Both the position numbers and the translations under genes were made by a program. The notes beneath the pieces are model-generated. The model saw nothing but the letters and a program-made list of their open reading frames with translations. It was not told the DNA's origin and did not search any database. Shown here in pieces: positions 1-8,010 of a DNA stretch of 64,000 bases (positions are counted from its first letter, which is position 1; each line of letters starts with the position of its first letter). Source of the stretch: Archaeoglobus sp. JdFR-24 (GTDB taxonomy: Archaea; Halobacteriota; Archaeoglobi; Archaeoglobales; Archaeoglobaceae); contig MTML01000011.1 in the NCBI GenBank assembly GCA_002011215.1, positions 1 to 64,000 on the forward strand, given 5' to 3'.

Positions 1-2
1 AA

Positions 3-593
3 TCTCCTAAGGCAAGAGCTGAGGAGCTCAAGCATGCAATAATAGAACATATCGAGAAGCACTATGAGGAAGATCCTGAGTTCTACGAGAGATTTTCAGA
101 CAGGCTAAGAAGAATTCTTGAAGAATACAAAGAAAACTGGGATCTGCTTGCCATTGAGCTGGAAAAGCTTAGAAACGACATGAAAAGAGGTAGAGAGGGG
201 GAGGAGACCTTTGGTTTTGATCCTAAGAAAGAAATGCCATTTTTTGGATTGCTCAAGCAGGAGATATACGGAAAAGATCCCATTGAAAAACTTGGAAAAG
301 ATGACATCGATTTACTTGTAGGTTTAACAAAGGATGTTGTCGAAATTATAAAAAAAGAGATACAGTATGTTGATTTCTGGGATAATTACACCAAGCAAAA
401 GAGACTAAAAGCTTATCTCATTTCTCATTTTTTGGGAACTATCAGGCAAAACAAATCCCCGAAAACCAATGTTTTTATGGTGAAAGAAGGGCCTGCACCA
501 TATCTGACCACCCACAGGAGTTTACTATTTAAAAAAAGGAACGAAATAGCTCAAAAATTGCTGGAACTTGCATATCACATCTATGCAGGGTGA
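3..593 (+). CDS. hsdR: Type I restriction enzyme subunit R, C-terminal part (cut by window edge)
   Basis: About 196 residues are visible, reading in frame from the left edge to a TGA at 591-593, so the start and the nuclease/helicase domains lie outside. The helical, charged sequence (PEFYERFSDRLRRIL, then FFGLLKQEIYG) is the kind seen in the C-terminal helical region of HsdR, which docks onto the modification complex of type I restriction systems. HsdR cleaves unmodified foreign DNA while translocating it with ATP. The next gene follows after four bases, and a YgjP-like metallopeptidase downstream of hsdR is a common arrangement. I call HsdR from recognition of this C-terminal pattern only; a search of the full gene would settle it. 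Confidence 0.72.
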   Translation, partial: SPKARAEELKHAIIEHIEKHYEEDPEFYERFSDRLRRILEEYKENWDLLAIELEKLRNDMKRGREGEETFGFDPKKEMPFFGLLKQEIYGKDPIEKLGKDDIDLLVGLTKDVVEIIKKEIQYVDFWDNYTKQKRLKAYLISHFLGTIRQNKSPKTNVFMVKEGPAPYLTTHRSLLFKKRNEIAQKLLELAYHIYAG

Positions 594-597
594 TAGA

Positions 598-1269
598 ATG
601 GAAATTAAAATTGAAAAGATAATAAGATCAAAGAGAAAAACGATCGCCCTGCAAATAACTGATGATGCTACTTTAATCGTTAGGGCACCGTTTGAAGTGA
701 GTGAGCGGACTATAAAGAATGTTGTTACTGAAAACATGGATTGGATAAAGAGAAAGAGAAACGAGATCCTTTCGAGAGACCCCAAGTTCGTCAAAAAAGA
801 GTTTGTAAACGGTGAGGGTTTTCTTTATCTTGGGAAATACTATAAGTTAACCATCGTTAACGAACAGGACGAACCACTGGTGTTCAACAACGGCTTCTTC
901 CTTTCGAGGGCCTATCTCCCAATCGCAAGAGAGGTCTTCATTAACTGGTACAGGGAAAAGGCTTACGAAAAGATTTCTGAGAGGGTTGAATGGTATGCCA
1001 AAAAGAGAGGTTTTGATTACAATAAGATTAATATCACAAATGCACAAAAAAGGTGGGGTTCCTGCTCTTCTAAGGGAAATCTGAATTTCTCCTGGCGGCT
1101 GATTATGGCTCCGTTACCTGTCATAGATTATGTTGTTGTTCATGAGCTTGTCCATCTTGAAGAGAAAAATCACACAAAATCATTCTGGAATAAGGTGAAA
1201 ATGCTAATGCCAGATTATGAGAAATATAGAGATTGGTTGAATAGAAATGGATATTTACTGAGGATATAA
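598..1269 (+). CDS. YgjP-like (DUF45) zinc metallopeptidase-domain protein
   Basis: A 223-residue protein with the family's two hallmarks: WGSCSSKG near residue 153 and the zinc-binding HELVH at about 182-186, followed by a third likely ligand in KNHTKSFW. The N-terminal half is the beta-rich substrate-side region of YgjP/DUF45 proteins. Members are predicted metal-dependent peptidases and are frequently found next to type I restriction genes, as here. The start at ATG 598 is chosen because GGTGA at 589-593 sits just upstream; a TTG at 568 and an ATG at 583 are in frame but lack a site. It is probably co-transcribed with hsdR. The substrate is unknown. Confidence 0.85.
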   Translation: MEIKIEKIIRSKRKTIALQITDDATLIVRAPFEVSERTIKNVVTENMDWIKRKRNEILSRDPKFVKKEFVNGEGFLYLGKYYKLTIVNEQDEPLVFNNGFFLSRAYLPIAREVFINWYREKAYEKISERVEWYAKKRGFDYNKINITNAQKRWGSCSSKGNLNFSWRLIMAPLPVIDYVVVHELVHLEEKNHTKSFWNKVKMLMPDYEKYRDWLNRNGYLLRI

Positions 1270-1975
1270 TCAAGGAGATATTTCGACCTGGTAATTTCTC
1301 GAAAATATGATGTAACTTGATTTTTTCCCATCGCAAAAGAAGTGTATTGAAATGTAACTTAAGCGGCCGGTGTGATACTGATCCACTATATCTCAGGTCA
1401 GTAAAAAATCTTTTATACAATTAAATACTCCCGTAAGTTTCAGAGAAGAGATTTACAAAAACGATAAGGTTTCCCTATATCCGTACCAAACAGGTAGTGT
1501 TGGAATTTTTGACATTTTTGTATATTTTTAGTTTAGCGAAAGATTTAAATTGAAAATGCAAATTTTTAACTAATGACAAATCTAAATATTCTATTATATA
1601 GATACGGCAAAATAATTTCACTAAGTCCTTTTAATCTTCAAAATGTACCTTCCGAAAGTAAACAAATATCGTTGGAAATGCATCAAGTGAATGCACCTAA
1701 TCCCGTATCTACGTCTCAGATGTTCCCTTTACAGAACATTAATGTGCATACTGCATCCCTTGAATCCTATAACTGGAGATATACAGAAAAACAAATTAAA
1801 AGGCTCGATGAAAATATTTATGACTATTATTTGGGGAGTAAAATTAGCCTACCATCTGCAACTTCACATCTGCATCTGTTTGAAAAATACTTTTCCGGTG
1901 ATTTGTCTGGTTTAATTCCCTACCTTTCAAAAACTCATCCATGCCCTTCAGATACGACATATTCATTGGTAGCGA
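1270..1975. other. AT-rich stretch with no convincing gene
   Basis: About 700 bases between the metallopeptidase and the first zinc-ribbon remnant. An open frame from 1573 to 2085 (170 codons) exists, but its composition (many Ser, Gln, Leu, His) looks non-coding, it has no ribosome site and it resembles no family I know. I see no RNA gene, transposase or clear repeat. It is probably decayed accessory DNA, consistent with the broken genes on its right. Confidence 0.5.
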
Positions 1976-2170
1976 AACTCTTCACGCAGAATAAACAGAT
2001 CCTATCTCAACAAACCCAAGGAACTTCTGAACGATTGCTTTCCCGAGGGCTACACACTTCTCAACTGCAGGGGCTGCTACAATAGGAGTGAGAAGGACTC
2101 CGTAATTGTCACGTTGATCTATGACAAGGCCATTGACCTTGAAAAATCTACAGGATCAAGAAGTAGCTGA
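1976..2170 (+). pseudogene. Remnant of a small CxxC zinc-ribbon protein
   Basis: An open stretch of about 64 codons ends at TGA 2168-2170 and has no start codon. It reads as protein-like sequence with FPEGYTLLNCRGCYNRSEKD, where the CxxC resembles half a zinc ribbon. It lies in another frame than the longer open frame at 1573-2085. It is similar in style to the intact small zinc protein at 4573. I cannot assign a family. Antisense coding was considered, but the plus-strand reading has the more natural composition. Confidence 0.3.
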
Positions 2171-2244
2171 AACAGGAATCGATTCTTGTCGCCCGCTCAG
2201 AGGTCGATTTCACCTTCGTGTGATTCCCTGACTGAAAGAAGGCG

Positions 2245-2754
2245 GAAGATGTGCAGTATGTGGTGAGGAAATCGATGGCGAGGTCTAACTACGGCGATCT
2301 GGCCACGTTTTGCAGCAGAAGACCGCTGTGCGAGCTTTGCTACTACGAAAGCGAACCATACTGCTATGTGTTTTTCGGAGATGATAAGAAACCCTATTAC
2401 ATCACACCGACCAGAAACGAGACAGGCGAGGTTTTCCGGGTCAAGTGGATCAGTACTGAGCCCCGGAGAGGTTTTTTTCACCGCCAATAGCGATGAGTAC
2501 CTGTTTGTGTATGGGTGCGATATTTACGTGAATCATCCGAGAGAGGTGCAGGTGATGACTTTCGACAGCATTCTGAAAAGAATTTTCAAAATGGACAGGA
2601 TCAAGTATGCGAGAGTTTTCTGCAGGACATCGGACATCAACTGGCAGAGGTACGAGGTGTTCGTGAAGGAGATGGTCCGGATTTTTTTCTTGCATTCAAC
2701 GATATTACACTCGCACTGAAGGAGACGGAGTGTCGGATAAGAATATACAGGTGA
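2245..2754 (+). pseudogene. Frameshifted zinc-binding protein gene
   Basis: Protein-like sequence is scattered over three frames in consistent order: RCAVCGEEIDGEV (from 2245), then PLCELCYYESEPYCYVFFGD and KPYYITPTRNETGEVF (2251 frame), then EVFFTANSDEYLFVYGCDI (2366 frame), then FFLAFNDITLALKETECRI ending at TGA 2752-2754. Joining them needs about three frameshifts and would give a protein of roughly 165 residues with two CxxC knuckles near the N terminus. The order and continuity argue for one recently broken gene. I do not know the function. Confidence 0.55.
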
Positions 2755-2813
2755 GAAAGTTTTCGAGATGTTTTGACGACAAAGTTAAAAAAATTCAGTT
2801 GTAAAGAAAAATT

Positions 2814-4496
2814 ATGGTGAAAAAACTCAAGGGTGTGGTTTCATTTACCTGCCCTTCCTATCACGCTTTGATAAATAAATCACTTAAAAGTTTTGAAGAT
2901 AGGTTTTATGGAATATTTAAATTTCGAAAAACTGAAACCTTGATTTTCTGTGAAAAAATTCCTATCGAGAAGATTCAAGAAATTGCACTATTTGAGACTT
3001 TCATTCTATCGAAACTGTTTTTTCCTGAGGAAGGATATGGCGATATAGCTGATAACTCAATTATATTGCCGCAAATTATGTCACTTATTTCTGATTCACA
3101 AAAAGAAAAAGTGAAATGGAGACTTTTAGAAAATTACATCACTGAAACTTACTCCGTTTCTGACATAATAGAACAGAATTATAAGGAGTGGTTTAAGATT
3201 GACAGCAATTCTATTTTCATTAAGTTACTTGAACTAATCAATGACGCAGAAGATTTTATTTCTTACTACGTAAACCTTTTTAAAAAAGCTGATATAATAA
3301 TTCCGTTCAGCAATTTTATTTTCTGTGATAATCCACCGATAGACCTATCATTCCTTTTCTCTCAATTATCCTCCAGCGACACGTACAGCAATTATTGGCT
3401 TTTTTATTTTCCTTTAAGATTTTCAAAATACATACGTTGTGAGTTAACACCGATCTCGGAAGTTATTGGGGACGAAAAGAAAAGTCTGTTAGAAATGACG
3501 GAAAAGTATAATAAAGCACAAGATTTTCACCTTCGGGTTTATCAGCCTAAGAAAAGTGCCAAAAATGAAATCTGGGATATTTTCAAAAGAAATTTCAAAA
3601 AGAGGGCTGAAACCGCCCCGTTTATTCAGAACGATTTGTTTGAATTGATTTCATCTCCATCTCTGAGGGAGGAATTTCAAGCAATTATAAGAGAAGAGAC
3701 AATAGAAGAAATAGAGGCGCCGGAACTTGTAGAATTTTTAAAAGCTGAAATGAGAGAGGCCCCTGTTATAGAATATTTTATACCGGTCAGAATTCTCAAC
3801 ATAACCTCTATAAAACCAGTTGAATTCATGGATTGGTCTATTTATGGGAGGACTTCCAAAAGAGTATTTGGTGTGCATTACTTTGACCCAAGTAGTGTTA
3901 ATATGAGAAAAATTAGAGTGGAACCTTTTATTAATCCTTTCCATGAAAAATCAAAACCCATCGTACTGGACACTTCAATCCTGCATTCAGATGTTTGGAA
4001 TGATGTATATTTCAATTCCTTTTCTGAATATTTCCTTAGTGATAGAAAAATAATAATCCCTTCTCTTTCACTATACGAACTTTTCGCGACATCAAAATGG
4101 AGAGAAAAGCCACCAACTTTTATTAGAGAATTAAAAGAGCATTTATTCTGCAAAGAGCTGGATATAAACACCGATGAACGTATTTCAGTATTAACTCTTA
4201 TCTCGACCTTTCAGTTTAGTCAAAGAAGATATAGAAAAAATTTGAGGTATGCAAAAGAAAGATCACGGGATATACGTGACATGGATATACTTACGTTAGC
4301 CAAAGAAGAAGATGCAGTATTGATTACTGCTGATAAAAAATTACACAAATTTGCATTCACCTTAGGAATACCCAGTGTCAGGTACATCCGAAAAAAAGAG
4401 TTGGAAAATTTATTGAAGAAAGAAAAGAGTTTATCCCAAACTGATAGAAATGAACTTCAGAATGAAATCGATAAACTAATTTTAGGAGGGATGTAA
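2814..4496 (+). CDS. Large protein with C-terminal PIN nuclease domain and unknown N-terminal region
   Basis: 560 residues. The last ~180 form a PIN-type ribonuclease domain with the expected acidic set: D386 in VLDTSIL, E422 in SLYELFA, D489/D491 in RDIRDMDILTLA and D507 in VLITADKKLHKFA. PIN domains use these to bind Mg2+ and cut RNA. The first ~380 residues are AT-rich-coded, mostly helical and match nothing I recognise. Most archaeal PIN proteins are single-domain VapC toxins of about 130-150 residues, so the length is unusual, and no short VapB-like antitoxin gene lies beside it. ATG 2814 is the first start in frame; no clear ribosome site precedes it. Its location among decayed genes and a restriction subunit suggests a defence role, which is inference. 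Confidence 0.7.
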   Translation: MVKKLKGVVSFTCPSYHALINKSLKSFEDRFYGIFKFRKTETLIFCEKIPIEKIQEIALFETFILSKLFFPEEGYGDIADNSIILPQIMSLISDSQKEKVKWRLLENYITETYSVSDIIEQNYKEWFKIDSNSIFIKLLELINDAEDFISYYVNLFKKADIIIPFSNFIFCDNPPIDLSFLFSQLSSSDTYSNYWLFYFPLRFSKYIRCELTPISEVIGDEKKSLLEMTEKYNKAQDFHLRVYQPKKSAKNEIWDIFKRNFKKRAETAPFIQNDLFELISSPSLREEFQAIIREETIEEIEAPELVEFLKAEMREAPVIEYFIPVRILNITSIKPVEFMDWSIYGRTSKRVFGVHYFDPSSVNMRKIRVEPFINPFHEKSKPIVLDTSILHSDVWNDVYFNSFSEYFLSDRKIIIPSLSLYELFATSKWREKPPTFIRELKEHLFCKELDINTDERISVLTLISTFQFSQRRYRKNLRYAKERSRDIRDMDILTLAKEEDAVLITADKKLHKFAFTLGIPSVRYIRKKELENLLKKEKSLSQTDRNELQNEIDKLILGGM

Positions 4497-4572
4497 GAAT
4501 GGCATTTAAACGGAAATTTTCATCTCAATAATCCATTTTCTTCCATAAGCGAAATTCTCTTTTGGTGATCCC

Positions 4573-4719
4573 TTGCGAGGCTACTGCTCCAGATGCAGAG
4601 AGTACAGAAGCGATAACAGCATGGATGCTTGGAGGATAATCTGGAAGAACGGAAACCCAATATGCGAAATATGCGGCTCCTTTGTGGATGTGTGGGAGTC
4701 AGACGATTGCGATGAATAG
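4573..4719 (+). CDS. Small double-CxxC zinc-ribbon protein
   Basis: A 48-residue reading frame with two knuckles, YCSRCREYR near the start and ICEICGSFVD near residue 33, and an acidic tail. The start is taken as TTG 4573 because GGTGAT lies at 4564-4569 just before it, and a TAA in frame shortly upstream rules out a longer start. Two CxxC pairs suggest one structural zinc. Such tiny proteins are common in archaeal accessory DNA. Its function is unknown. It resembles the broken zinc genes upstream, so it could itself be a fragment. Confidence 0.45.
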   Translation: MRGYCSRCREYRSDNSMDAWRIIWKNGNPICEICGSFVDVWESDDCDE

Positions 4720-4933
4720 AGCAAAAGACGGCCAGTCTCTCGTCATGACCGAATTGTGTGATGTATGGATGAGCGTAGAGAGAGAAAGAAAGACGGAGAG
4801 ATAAAAGCAGGAAGACAGAGAAGCAGAAAGCCGCTGAAAAACAAAACAGCCAGAATTAACTGCAATCTTTGATTTCACCCCACATGAAACGTCGCTAATC
4901 TTCAACAATAGGACCTCAGGACACGGTGTTTGA

Positions 4934-5388
4934 ATGAAATAGGAGGAGCTAGACGATTACACGAAGTGGTACATGCACGCGTACGAACAGAGATACGGGA
5001 AAGCATACGCAAACGGAGAGATTCCGAAAGGCTTCGAGCAGTACAATCCCAAGATAAGAAGATACTGGAATAAGGAAGATACCATCGGTGTTCTTGAAAT
5101 CAGCAGAAGATATACAGGAATTGCACGCCTCGCAGCCAAGAGGGTAACAGATCGGGAGAATTTCATCAGAAGGTTCGACCTGACGTTCGAATCCGACGTG
5201 AGGTGGAGGAGGATACGATTTTCATCTATGAAAGTGATGAGATAAAAGCGGTTGAGGTTTTGAAACACGAGTTTATAGATTATGTTGTAAGTCAGGTTGT
5301 CGAGCCGTATAAAGAGATTGGCAATTTGTCGATACGTTATTTGAACGATGAAGCTTACAGGAGAAAAGAGAGGGTGGTGGAGGGTTGA
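4934..5388 (+). pseudogene. Broken gene of unknown family (early stop plus frameshift)
   Basis: An ATG at 4934 is followed at its third codon by TAG, after which the frame continues as protein-like sequence (EELDDYTKWYMHAYEQRYGK onward) to about 5210. There the coding signal moves to another frame, read from GTG 5203 as EEDTIFIYESDEIKAVEVLK and YVVSQVVEPYKEIGN, to a stop at 5386-5388. Both halves have normal coding composition, so this looks like one gene of about 150 codons inactivated by a nonsense codon and one frameshift. I do not recognise the family. Confidence 0.5.
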
Positions 5389-5462
5389 GGAAGCTAGTTC
5401 AATTTTGATTTGATAAATAGTATTTCACTAGTTTTTAGTTCTATATACTAATAATCGAAAAA

Positions 5463-5470
5463 TATTTATA
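5463..5470 (+). promoter_or_regulatory. TATA box of the winged-helix/AlbA_2 operon
   Basis: TATTTATA preceded by an A-rich BRE-like stretch lies about 34 bases before ATG 5501. An archaeal TATA centre to start distance of about 26 would put transcription near 5493, giving a very short leader without a ribosome site. Confidence 0.55.
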
Positions 5471-5500
5471 AATGAATGTTTCATATTTTATATTGATATT

Positions 5501-5821
5501 ATGGTTAGTGAAAGTATACTCATGGAAATATTAAATGAAATAACCAAGACAAGGCAGTTAGTCGAAATTCTAGCCAGAGATGCATTAAAAAGAGATTTAG
5601 AGAGTGTAGCCAAAACAAATGAACGGAAAAAAATATGGGCATTGTGTGACGGAACGTTAAGCACAGAAGAAATAGCCAAAAAAGTCAATGTGACGCAAAG
5701 AGCTGTACAAATTTTCATAAAGGAATTGCAAGCGCTTGACTTTATAGAATTCGAAAGAAGGGGATATCCAAAGAGAAGATTCGATTATGTGCCTTCAGAA
5801 TGGAAGTCTGGTTTAGGGTGA
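5501..5821 (+). CDS. Winged-helix protein, type A, copy 1
   Basis: 106 residues: an N-terminal helix (about 1-35), then RKKIWALCDGTLSTEEIAKK and VTQRAVQIFIKELQ as a helix-turn-helix (about 43-80), and a C-terminal wing ending in YVPSEW. It is the first gene of a six-gene operon and follows a TATA box with a very short leader. Its paralogue at 7312 shares RKKIW-L-DG, the VT-RAV recognition helix and the YVP-W tail. The architecture suggests DNA binding, but small wHTH proteins can also work as protein partners. No ligand or dimer domain is obvious beyond the N-terminal helix. Confidence 0.7.
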   Translation: MVSESILMEILNEITKTRQLVEILARDALKRDLESVAKTNERKKIWALCDGTLSTEEIAKKVNVTQRAVQIFIKELQALDFIEFERRGYPKRRFDYVPSEWKSGLG

Positions 5822-5828
5822 GAAAAAT

Positions 5829-6149
5829 ATGACGGCTGAAGAGCTAAAGGTGTTAAAAGAAATTTCAAAAAAGTTGGATCAGGTAGTAATATTGCTCAAA
5901 ATAAGTAATCAAAAAACTATTGAGGGTTTTAAAAAAGAGATAAAAAGAGATAAGGTTTCGGCTAGAATCCTTGACCTTGCTGATGGGACAATTACATATT
6001 CTGAGTTGGCAAAGAAAGTGGCTGAAGAAACAGGTGCTGCAGAGATTACAGTTAAGAAGAAAATTTCGGCATTGAAAGAGATGGGATTCCTAACAACTAG
6101 GAGAGAAGGAAAAGAAGTTTACTATGAAAATTCTGGGTTGTTTGATTAA
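5829..6149 (+). CDS. Winged-helix protein, type B, copy 1
   Basis: 106 residues. An N-terminal coiled segment (LKEISKKLDQVVILLKISNQ, residues about 8-27) leads into a winged helix with ILDLADGTITYSELAKKVAE and a recognition helix around TVKKKISALKEMG, closing with the wing REGKEVYYENSGLFD. Its closest relative in the window is the protein at 7643, which shares the LDQ coil, LADGT and the VYY...FD end. The start is ATG 5829, seven bases after the previous stop, with GGTGA formed over that stop. Role unknown; it is likely produced together with the type A protein. Confidence 0.7.
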   Translation: MTAEELKVLKEISKKLDQVVILLKISNQKTIEGFKKEIKRDKVSARILDLADGTITYSELAKKVAEETGAAEITVKKKISALKEMGFLTTRREGKEVYYENSGLFD

Positions 6150-6158
6150 GGTGGTGAA

Positions 6159-6956
6159 ATGGATCTTCAGGAGTTAATTACACGAGGTAGAATGTTGTTT
6201 TCCGGAGCACCAAAAAGACTTGAACTTTTCAAACTAATTAACGGAAAAGAAAGTACTAAAGACCTAGCACTAAAAACTGGTAGGAAACATAATTCCGTAT
6301 TAAATGATATCAAAAAAATGACCGATTTTGGTTTGATAACCCCTAAAAGAGATAAAAACGGAAATATTCTAAAAAAAGATGGATGTATTGTTTATGAAAA
6401 AGTCCCTCTGATTAGACATGTCTCTATTTCATACTTTCAAGATACTACAAAAATTGTCAAAAAAGAGAGAGAAACCATTAAGAAACACGCAAAAAGAGAT
6501 AGACAGTCAAAGTTATCGATTCCTTCAGAGAATGAGATTCTAGATATCTGCAAAAGTGGAGAAAATCAGATATACGAGTTCAAAGCATCTGGAGTCGAAA
6601 TTAGTAAAATAACCAAAGAAATTGCAGCCTTCTTACATACTAGCAAAGGAGGTTTTATTTTCTATGGTATTGATGATGATGGATCTATCATTGGTAGTGA
6701 TATGAGGTTACAAGATTTTGATCAGAGAATTCAAAATTCCATTAGGAACACAATTAATCCTCCTCCTACCATAGACATAAAAAGTAGGAATGTTATGGGC
6801 ACCGATATTATTGTAATCTCAATTCCTCCATGGGATAGAAAAACACTATATCAGTACACAAAAGATGAAAGGTACTACATTAGAAGGGGGACTAATATTT
6901 TTGCTTTAAAACCAGAAGAAATAAAAAAACTTACAAATGGGAAATGTGTTGTTTAG
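6159..6956 (+). CDS. Winged-helix plus Schlafen AlbA_2 domain protein
   Basis: 265 residues in two parts. Residues about 10-65 form a winged helix (KLINGKESTKDLALKTGRKH). Residues about 128-260 form an AlbA_2 (divergent AAA-4/Schlafen-like) domain: ENQIYEFKAS, the FLHTSKGGFIFYGIDDDGSI strand-turn, then IVISIPPW and the RYYIRRGTNIFAL end. In this superfamily the E-K pair near EFK and the glycine-rich GxxYGxDDxG turn are typical; some Schlafen relatives cut tRNA or rRNA, others are transcription factors. It sits in the middle of the operon, flanked by small wHTH genes. ATG 6159 follows GGTGGTGAA. Nucleic-acid binding is likely; nuclease activity is inference. Confidence 0.75.
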   Translation: MDLQELITRGRMLFSGAPKRLELFKLINGKESTKDLALKTGRKHNSVLNDIKKMTDFGLITPKRDKNGNILKKDGCIVYEKVPLIRHVSISYFQDTTKIVKKERETIKKHAKRDRQSKLSIPSENEILDICKSGENQIYEFKASGVEISKITKEIAAFLHTSKGGFIFYGIDDDGSIIGSDMRLQDFDQRIQNSIRNTINPPPTIDIKSRNVMGTDIIVISIPPWDRKTLYQYTKDERYYIRRGTNIFALKPEEIKKLTNGKCVV

Positions 6957-6968
6957 ACGGTGAAGGTT

Positions 6969-7325
6969 ATGAATAATGACAAAACTGAAAGAATAATAGA
7001 ACTCCTTGAAGAAATCTTAAAGTGGATAAAATTTACTGGATGGCAGAATGTTAAAACTGTTCTTTCAGAAGCATTGAATGACGACATATCTAAACTTGTC
7101 TACCACTATAGTGATGGTCGAAGTAGTAGAGAAGTTGCTGAGAAAGTTTCGATCTCTCATACACAAGTTACTAAATACTGGAAAAAATGGGCAAATTTGG
7201 GAATTGTTGAACCGATTAGCGCCCGTAGAGCACCCAGATATAAAAAATTATTTTCACTCGAGGATGTTGGGGTAGAAATACCCAGTATCGATAAAGGATC
7301 GGGTGAAGATGATGAGCAAAAATGA
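6969..7325 (+). CDS. Winged-helix protein, type A-like
   Basis: 118 residues. An N-terminal helix (RIIELLEEILKWIKF) precedes SKLVYHYSDGRSSREVAEKV and the recognition helix SHTQVTKYWKKW, with a C-terminal acidic tail. The layout matches the type A proteins, with SDG in place of their DG motif and an RRAPRY wing in place of RGYPKR, but it is more divergent. The start is ATG 6969 with GGTGA at 6959-6963; a GTG at 6960 is also in frame. Its end overlaps the start of the next gene by 14 bases, so the two are coupled. Confidence 0.65.
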   Translation: MNNDKTERIIELLEEILKWIKFTGWQNVKTVLSEALNDDISKLVYHYSDGRSSREVAEKVSISHTQVTKYWKKWANLGIVEPISARRAPRYKKLFSLEDVGVEIPSIDKGSGEDDEQK

Positions 7326-7653
7326 ATTGATTTTGGATGAAATAAGAAAGATATCTAAAATGCTGTCTTTAGTTTTTGGTGAAACACTTGAAAAAGAATT
7401 GAGTAAGTTCTGTAACACAGACAACAGAAAAAAGATCTGGGTTTTGATAGATGGAAAGCGGATGACGAAAGATATAGCGAACGAATTAGGAGTGACAGCT
7501 CGAGCAGTTGATAAATTCCTAAAACAAATGGCTAATGCCGGATTGGTTGAAAATCCTTGGGGAAAGCCACCTAGGAAAATAATCGAATATGTACCACCAT
7601 CATGGTTGGAGTTGTTCGAACGGCCAGAAGAGGAGGGTAAAAATGACGAATGA
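7312..7653 (+). CDS. Winged-helix protein, type A, copy 2
   Basis: 113 residues and a clear paralogue of the 5501 product: RKKIWVLIDGKRMTKDIANE, then VTARAVDKFLKQM as recognition helix, and the wing GKPPRKIIEYVPPSW. It differs in carrying a charged tail, ERPEEEGKNDE. ATG 7312 is used because GGTGA at 7302-7306 is well spaced; ATG 7309 is in frame too. It overlaps both neighbours (14 bases upstream, 11 downstream), which points to strict co-translation with its type B partner. Confidence 0.7.
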   Translation: MSKNELILDEIRKISKMLSLVFGETLEKELSKFCNTDNRKKIWVLIDGKRMTKDIANELGVTARAVDKFLKQMANAGLVENPWGKPPRKIIEYVPPSWLELFERPEEEGKNDE

Positions 7654-7960
7654 GGAAGTTACTCTTAAGGATGTTGTAGACAGGTTAGATCAACTCATAG
7701 TTCTTTGGAAGTTAACCCATCAAGAAATGATTGAGAAGGTTAGAAAAGAAATAGAAAAAGACTTAGTTTCAATGAAAATTTTAGAACTTGCCGATGGAAC
7801 TAAAGAATATACTGTTTTAGTGGAAGAGGTTGCAAAAGTTACTGGCAAATCAACAAGAACTGTAAAAGGTAGAATCTCGGAATTAGCCGGTAAAGGAGTT
7901 ATACGTGGTATAAGGAAAGGTGGAAAGGTATATTACCAACCCACTAGTATTTTTGATTAA
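7643..7960 (+). CDS. Winged-helix protein, type B, copy 2
   Basis: 105 residues and the paralogue of the 5829 product: the coil VVDRLDQLIVLWKLTHQ, then ILELADGTKEYTVLVEEVAK, the recognition helix around TRTVKGRISELAG and the wing RKGGKVYYQPTSIFD. GGAGGG just upstream of ATG 7643 supports this start. It is the last gene of the operon. Together with the gene before it, it repeats the A-B pair found at the operon's beginning, so the pair and not the single gene appears to have been duplicated. Confidence 0.7.
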   Translation: MTNEEVTLKDVVDRLDQLIVLWKLTHQEMIEKVRKEIEKDLVSMKILELADGTKEYTVLVEEVAKVTGKSTRTVKGRISELAGKGVIRGIRKGGKVYYQPTSIFD

Positions 7961-8010
7961 TTACAAATTTCCAGCAAAATTGATAAAAAAATTATTGAGC
8001 CGTGATAAAA

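Noticed and set aside
1573..2085. 170-codon open frame
   Set aside because: No ribosome site, Ser/Gln/Leu-rich composition, no family resemblance; overlaps better coding signal in another frame.
6159..6956. AlbA_2 protein as an ordinary ATP-dependent helicase
   Set aside because: No Walker A is present; the AAA-4 name is historical and the fold is Schlafen/AlbA_2-like.
1..8010. Direct repeat of the tRNA-Arg 3' end as attachment site
   Set aside because: I searched by eye for the CGGACCCGGCGGGATTTG region and found no second copy in the island part shown.
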